Positions 21,996 through 24,968 of a stretch of DNA of 24,968 nt are shown here, one piece after another. Every line of letters begins with the position of its first letter. Position 1 is the first letter of the stretch. This DNA comes from a virus: the IMG/VR virus record IMGVR_UViG_3300010885_057220, positions 1-24,968 of that record, one strand, 5' to 3'. A program made the translations under genes and the position numbers. A model generated the notes under the pieces. That model did not search any database and was not told the origin of the DNA. It saw nothing but the letters and a program-made list of their open reading frames with translations.

Positions 21996-22496
21996 ATGTT
22001 AATGTCCGATAACCTTGATACCCTTCTTGATGAACTATCTTCATTTACTTTACCTACAAGTACACCTAAACAGGAAGTAAATAACTTTGAAATAACTGAA
22101 GATAATATTAATGAATATATTGTTAAGAGAACAGGTAACTTAATTGATACAGGTATCCAGGCAATAGACGATATTAAAGATTATATCGTTCAAGGTCAAA
22201 ACCCTGATGAACTAGCTGCTCTTTCTGAGTTAATATCATCCACAACAAAAGCCATTGAAGCTTTAAATAGAATCAATCTTCTTAATAAGAAAGGTAAAAT
22301 TGATAAAGAATTAAAAGAAATGGATTTAAAAAATAGAAAAGAGGTAGCAGGTATATTACCAGGTAATAATATTGTAAATAACAATTTAATAGTAGCTTCT
22401 AGAGAAGAAATCTTTAAGCAATTATTAAATGAACCAGAACCTGAAGTAGTAGAAATACTAGATAATGTAGTTATCGAAGAAAAAGAAGATAAATAA
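21996..22496 (+). CDS. 16: probable small terminase subunit, gp16-like
   Basis: 166 residues (T4 gp16 has 164). It resembles gp16 in layout: an acidic N-terminus, a long central helical pair (NINEYIVKRTGNLIDTGIQA, then PDELAALSELISSTTKAIEALNRIN), a basic segment, and a C-terminal strand-and-helix NNNLIVASREEIFKQLLNEP, comparable to the gp16 VFMGSPTELMDEI segment. gp16 recognises DNA and stimulates gp17. Two ATGs lie close together (21996 and 22002); the second, MSDNLDTLL, is equally likely. The large subunit is about 13.6 kb upstream, so the usual 16-17 pair is split. The tail-collar gene follows after 5 nt. Confidence 0.55.
   Translation: MLMSDNLDTLLDELSSFTLPTSTPKQEVNNFEITEDNINEYIVKRTGNLIDTGIQAIDDIKDYIVQGQNPDELAALSELISSTTKAIEALNRINLLNKKGKIDKELKEMDLKNRKEVAGILPGNNIVNNNLIVASREEIFKQLLNEPEPEVVEILDNVVIEEKEDK
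22489..22495 (+). promoter_or_regulatory. T4-late-type promoter box ATAAATA within a palindrome
   Basis: ATAAATA overlaps the gp16 stop codon and forms the palindrome ATAAAT-A-ATTTAT (22489-22501) directly before the ATG at 22502; 6 nt separate box and ATG. Confidence 0.5.
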
Positions 22497-22501
22497 TTTA
22501 T

Positions 22502-23122
22502 ATGCCCCAATCTATTAACAACGGTAGAGCTCCTTGGCTTTTAGAACCTAATGACTGTATAGGTGACTCTTTAGGATTTCTTAATCAAAACACTTCATTT
22601 TTAAATACATTTATACAATCGGTATCATCCACACTTGCCACTTCTATGGGCTTACTCGTACCAACAGGGGCAATTATGCCCTTTTATAGGTCTTCAGCCC
22701 CAGCAGGATGGCTAGCCTGTAACGGAGGCACTATCACAGGAGTAGGAGATACAGCAGCTCTTTACGCAGTTTTAGGAAGCACCACTTTACCTAACCTTCA
22801 AGGTAAGTTTATTAGAGGTTACACACTTACCCCTGGTAACGGATCTTCAGATCCTGATTACTTAACAAGAACACTTGGAAGCCCTCAAACCGATGCCTTA
22901 CAGGGTCACTTTCATACCGCTAATGACCGTAATTGGCGATTAGATGCTAGAAGTTCACCAAATGCACAAATTCTTGCTCCTAACGTTTTTGCCGGTCTTT
23001 ATTCCGAAGCACATACTTCTCCAACCACTGATCCTATAACAGACGGTGCAAATGGAACACCACGTATAGCAACAGAAACCCGTCCTACTAATATTACCTT
23101 GCTATATTGTATTAAGTTGTAA
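22502..23122 (+). CDS. tail-collar domain fibre protein (gp12-like collar)
   Basis: 206 residues. A Phage Tail Collar domain spans about 50-107: LLVPTGAIMPFYRSSAPAGW followed by LACNGGT, ALYAVLG, LPNLQGKFIRGY. The C-terminal part keeps fibre-tip features: GSPQTDALQGHFHTA, with the HxH that in T4 gp12 binds metal, and the ending ETRPTNITLLYCIKL typical of such fibres. The long shaft of gp12 is missing, so this is a compact baseplate or receptor-binding component; host adhesion is inferred. It starts 5 nt after gp16 and ends 5 nt before the convergent nrdA. Confidence 0.85.
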   Translation: MPQSINNGRAPWLLEPNDCIGDSLGFLNQNTSFLNTFIQSVSSTLATSMGLLVPTGAIMPFYRSSAPAGWLACNGGTITGVGDTAALYAVLGSTTLPNLQGKFIRGYTLTPGNGSSDPDYLTRTLGSPQTDALQGHFHTANDRNWRLDARSSPNAQILAPNVFAGLYSEAHTSPTTDPITDGANGTPRIATETRPTNITLLYCIKL

Positions 23123-23140
23123 GCTCTTTAAGCTTCACAA
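23117..23140. terminator. hairpin between convergent collar and nrdA genes, possible bidirectional terminator
   Basis: TTGTAAGCT, loop CTTTA, AGCTT, a bulged C and ACAA form a 9-bp stem with one bulge. It spans both stop codons. Only a weak T-rich run (CTTTTACATT) follows on the + strand, so termination is uncertain. Confidence 0.35.
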
Positions 23141-24777
23141 CTTTTACATTCCAAGATACTTCTAGCGAGTTCTTGACTTGGATTAGCTGAACGCTGATAG
23201 TATAGGGATTTAATACCCGACTCCCAGGCAAAGATCATAAGCTCATTTACATCTTTTGGTCTTGTATTAGGAGGAATCATAAGGTTTAAAGACTGACCTT
23301 GATCGATGTATTTTTGACGTGCTGCAGCCTGAATAATAATCTCCTTCTGTGAGATCTCACCAAATGTCTTAAAGACATCTTTTTCATCTTGAGTTAAGAA
23401 ACTTAAATGTTGAACCGAGCCACCCTTAACAAGAATAGACTTCCAGGTATCGTCATCATGCTTACCCTTCTCCTTGAGAAGAGCCTTAAGATAAGGATTC
23501 TTAAACGTAAACTTACCCTTTGCTAAATCTTTAACGAAGTAATTACTATTAAGTGGTTCAATAGATGGTGATACCTGACCGAGAATAAACGAACTTGATG
23601 TTGTAGGAGCTACAGCAAGTGTTGTCGTATTACGGCGATTGTAACCTTTAAGTAAAGGTGCTTCCCCATACTCTTTAGCTAAGTCTTCAGATGCCTTATC
23701 TGCCTTCTCTCTAATAAGCTTCCAAATCTGGTTATTGAGCATCTTAGCGCCCATTGATTCAAACCCAATCATCTTCTGCTGAAGAAGAGAATGCCATCCA
23801 AGAACTCCAACACCTAAAGCCCGTTGATTAATAGCAAAGTTTCTAGGATGATCCATAAACTTCATTCCTTCAGTCTTATTAATAAACTCTGTCATTACTG
23901 AATCAAGGAAGTAAACTAATGTTTCAACTGCATCAGTATCCTTCCAATCATCCCAACGTTCAAGATTTAAAGAAGATAAATCACAGACAAACGATTCATC
24001 AATACCATTTGAAAGCATGATCTCTGAACAAAGATTGGAATGACTAATCTTAAGACCTTTATCCTTATAAACTTGTGGAGCCTGCTTATTAACGTTATCG
24101 GTAAAGAATATGTATGGGTACCCGGACTCAAAGCGTTTCTTAATGACTAGGCCCCAGAGACTACGCTTCTCTTTATCGCCATCAAGCATTGACTTCATCC
24201 ATTTATCAGATACACATACACCAATTGAGAGATCCTGAATAGAATCTCCTTCTGATCTAATCTTAAGAAACTCTTCAATGTCGGCATGATCAATAGGTAG
24301 GTAAGCAGCAAACGATCCACGACGTACATTACCTTGGGAAATATAACTAGTAAGAGAATCAAAAACAGAAAGCTGATGATGAACCCCTGTTGCTTCACCC
24401 CCTGATGAGATAGGTGTACCTCTAGGACGGATAGCACCAAAATAACCGGATGTACCTCCACCTACCTTTGACATAACGCCAACCTCAGCAATCTTATAGA
24501 GGATATCATCCATGTCATCATTAACATAAGATCCGAAACATGAAATAGGCAATCCACGCTTACGACCGAAGTTAGACCAAATAGGAGAGCTTAGAGAGTA
24601 ATAACCTTTATGTACATAAGATTCAAATCTATCTGCAAAACCAGGTAGGTTAAGATAGTGTTCTGCTTTTTCAGCAATATCTCTTATACGTTGTTCGGCA
24701 GTTTCTCCTTCTAAAAGGTAACCACGTTCTAGAAATTTTCTAGAATCTTTATTAAGCCAATAGATATGTTCTGTCAT
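23128..24777 (-). CDS. nrdA: ribonucleotide reductase large (alpha) subunit, class I, without ATP-cone
   Basis: 549 residues, much shorter than T4 or E. coli NrdA (about 755-760). It makes dNDPs from NDPs. Catalytic residues are all visible: Cys80 in PISCFGS and Cys265 in FVCDLSSLNL (redox pair), Asn248/Cys250/Glu252 in NLCSEI (radical Cys), Tyr526/Tyr527 in SLYYQR (radical transfer), and a C-terminal CKSC (544/547) for reduction by thioredoxin/glutaredoxin. GGGTSGYFG and QGNVRRGSFAAYLPIDH are family hallmarks. The first catalytic Cys lies about 145 residues earlier than in E. coli, so the ATP-cone activity domain is missing. Starts 6 nt after nrdB. Confidence 0.95.
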   Translation of the reverse strand: MTEHIYWLNKDSRKFLERGYLLEGETAEQRIRDIAEKAEHYLNLPGFADRFESYVHKGYYSLSSPIWSNFGRKRGLPISCFGSYVNDDMDDILYKIAEVGVMSKVGGGTSGYFGAIRPRGTPISSGGEATGVHHQLSVFDSLTSYISQGNVRRGSFAAYLPIDHADIEEFLKIRSEGDSIQDLSIGVCVSDKWMKSMLDGDKEKRSLWGLVIKKRFESGYPYIFFTDNVNKQAPQVYKDKGLKISHSNLCSEIMLSNGIDESFVCDLSSLNLERWDDWKDTDAVETLVYFLDSVMTEFINKTEGMKFMDHPRNFAINQRALGVGVLGWHSLLQQKMIGFESMGAKMLNNQIWKLIREKADKASEDLAKEYGEAPLLKGYNRRNTTTLAVAPTTSSSFILGQVSPSIEPLNSNYFVKDLAKGKFTFKNPYLKALLKEKGKHDDDTWKSILVKGGSVQHLSFLTQDEKDVFKTFGEISQKEIIIQAAARQKYIDQGQSLNLMIPPNTRPKDVNELMIFAWESGIKSLYYQRSANPSQELARSILECKSCEA

Positions 24778-24783
24778 AAAAAT

Positions 24784-24968
24784 TTAAAATAAGTCGTCTT
24801 CGGAGAAAGATTGGTTCTTCTTAGCGTATTCAACAGGACGGGAGTGAAAGAAATCCGTCATGTTGTTACCGTGAAGCTCTTCTTCGAACCATATTGTAGA
24901 CTTAATCAAATCTTTATCAATATCAAATACTGTTTTAAATCCAATTTGTTTGAGCGATTCGTTGATTC
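24784..24968 (-). CDS. nrdB: ribonucleotide reductase small (beta) subunit, C-terminal end (gene runs out of window)
   Basis: The last 61 codons of a NrdB: INESLKQIGFKTVFDIDKDL, then WFEEELHGNNMTDFFHSRPV, and the end KKNQSFSEDDLF, the acidic C-terminal tail that docks on NrdA. The frame is open to the window edge, so the diiron/tyrosyl domains are outside. It is directly upstream of nrdA, the reverse of the nrdA-nrdB order in T4. Confidence 0.85.
   Translation of the reverse strand, partial: INESLKQIGFKTVFDIDKDLIKSTIWFEEELHGNNMTDFFHSRPVEYAKKNQSFSEDDLF

Noticed and set aside
21946-22044. Longer 87-aa version of the minus-strand ORF upstream of dut
   Set aside because: It would run through the divergent promoter region and overlap the + strand terminase start; the 54-aa version starts at a sensible ATG.
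24195-24461. 88-aa minus-strand frame inside nrdA
   Set aside because: An alternative frame of the conserved GGGTSGYFG to SIGVCVSDKW region; nrdA is unbroken across it.
1-24968. tRNA genes, CRISPR arrays, insertion sequences, integrase or attachment sites
   Set aside because: None was seen. No lysogeny gene is present, consistent with a virulent phage, though this is only a partial genome.

Overview
This window is part of the genome of a contractile-tailed, T4-like dsDNA phage (myovirus morphology). The T4-type replication, packaging, tail and baseplate genes are recognisable but diverged and rearranged. The DNA is AT-rich and tightly packed. No stretch over 300 bases lacks a gene, and no tRNA, CRISPR array or insertion sequence was seen. 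Almost no gene has a Shine-Dalgarno sequence; starts are preceded by A/T-rich DNA. That fits a host that initiates translation largely without SD pairing (Bacteroidota would be one example), but the host cannot be fixed from this sequence.

Layout. (1) 1-5842, + strand: replication and recombination. The 3' part of a UvsX/RecA-like recombinase is followed by the gp41-like helicase, an unknown 114-aa gene, a gp59-like helicase loader, the gp32-like ssDNA-binding protein, a FolE2-type GTP cyclohydrolase, a Pro-rich unknown and the gp45-like sliding clamp. (2) 5868-8387: two small unknowns and the large terminase gp17. (3) 8389-20409: tail and baseplate. A tail-tube-fold protein precedes sheath gp18 and tube gp19. 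Then come another tube-fold protein, two gp26/gp51-type genes, a large disordered protein, the gp48/gp54-like pair, a gp53-like wedge protein, a gp27-like hub and a 78-aa ORF. (4) 20406-21945, - strand: a 54-aa ORF, dUTPase and the gp44 clamp loader. (5) 21996-23122, + strand: a probable small terminase (gp16) and a tail-collar fibre protein. (6) 23128-24968, - strand: nrdA and the 3' end of nrdB.

How it works together. The clamp, clamp loader, helicase, SSB, recombinase and helicase loader form a T4-type replisome. dUTPase and ribonucleotide reductase supply nucleotides. FolE2 may feed a 7-deazaguanine or pterin pathway. Terminase packages DNA, and the sheath, tube and baseplate genes build the tail. 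Late genes repeatedly carry a T4-late-type (A/T)TAAATA box only 5-13 nt before the start codon, which predicts leaderless or near-leaderless late mRNAs.

Most notable observations. Both recombination-coupled replication genes (uvsX and gp59) read as intact full-length homologues only if one or two -1 frame changes are allowed; one lies at a canonical U UUA AAU slippery site. The late promoters abut start codons. Inverted repeats carry the late box at their apex directly before two start codons. Five tail-tube-fold proteins are present. A disordered protein sits at the tape-measure position. The ribonucleotide reductase large subunit lacks the ATP-cone.
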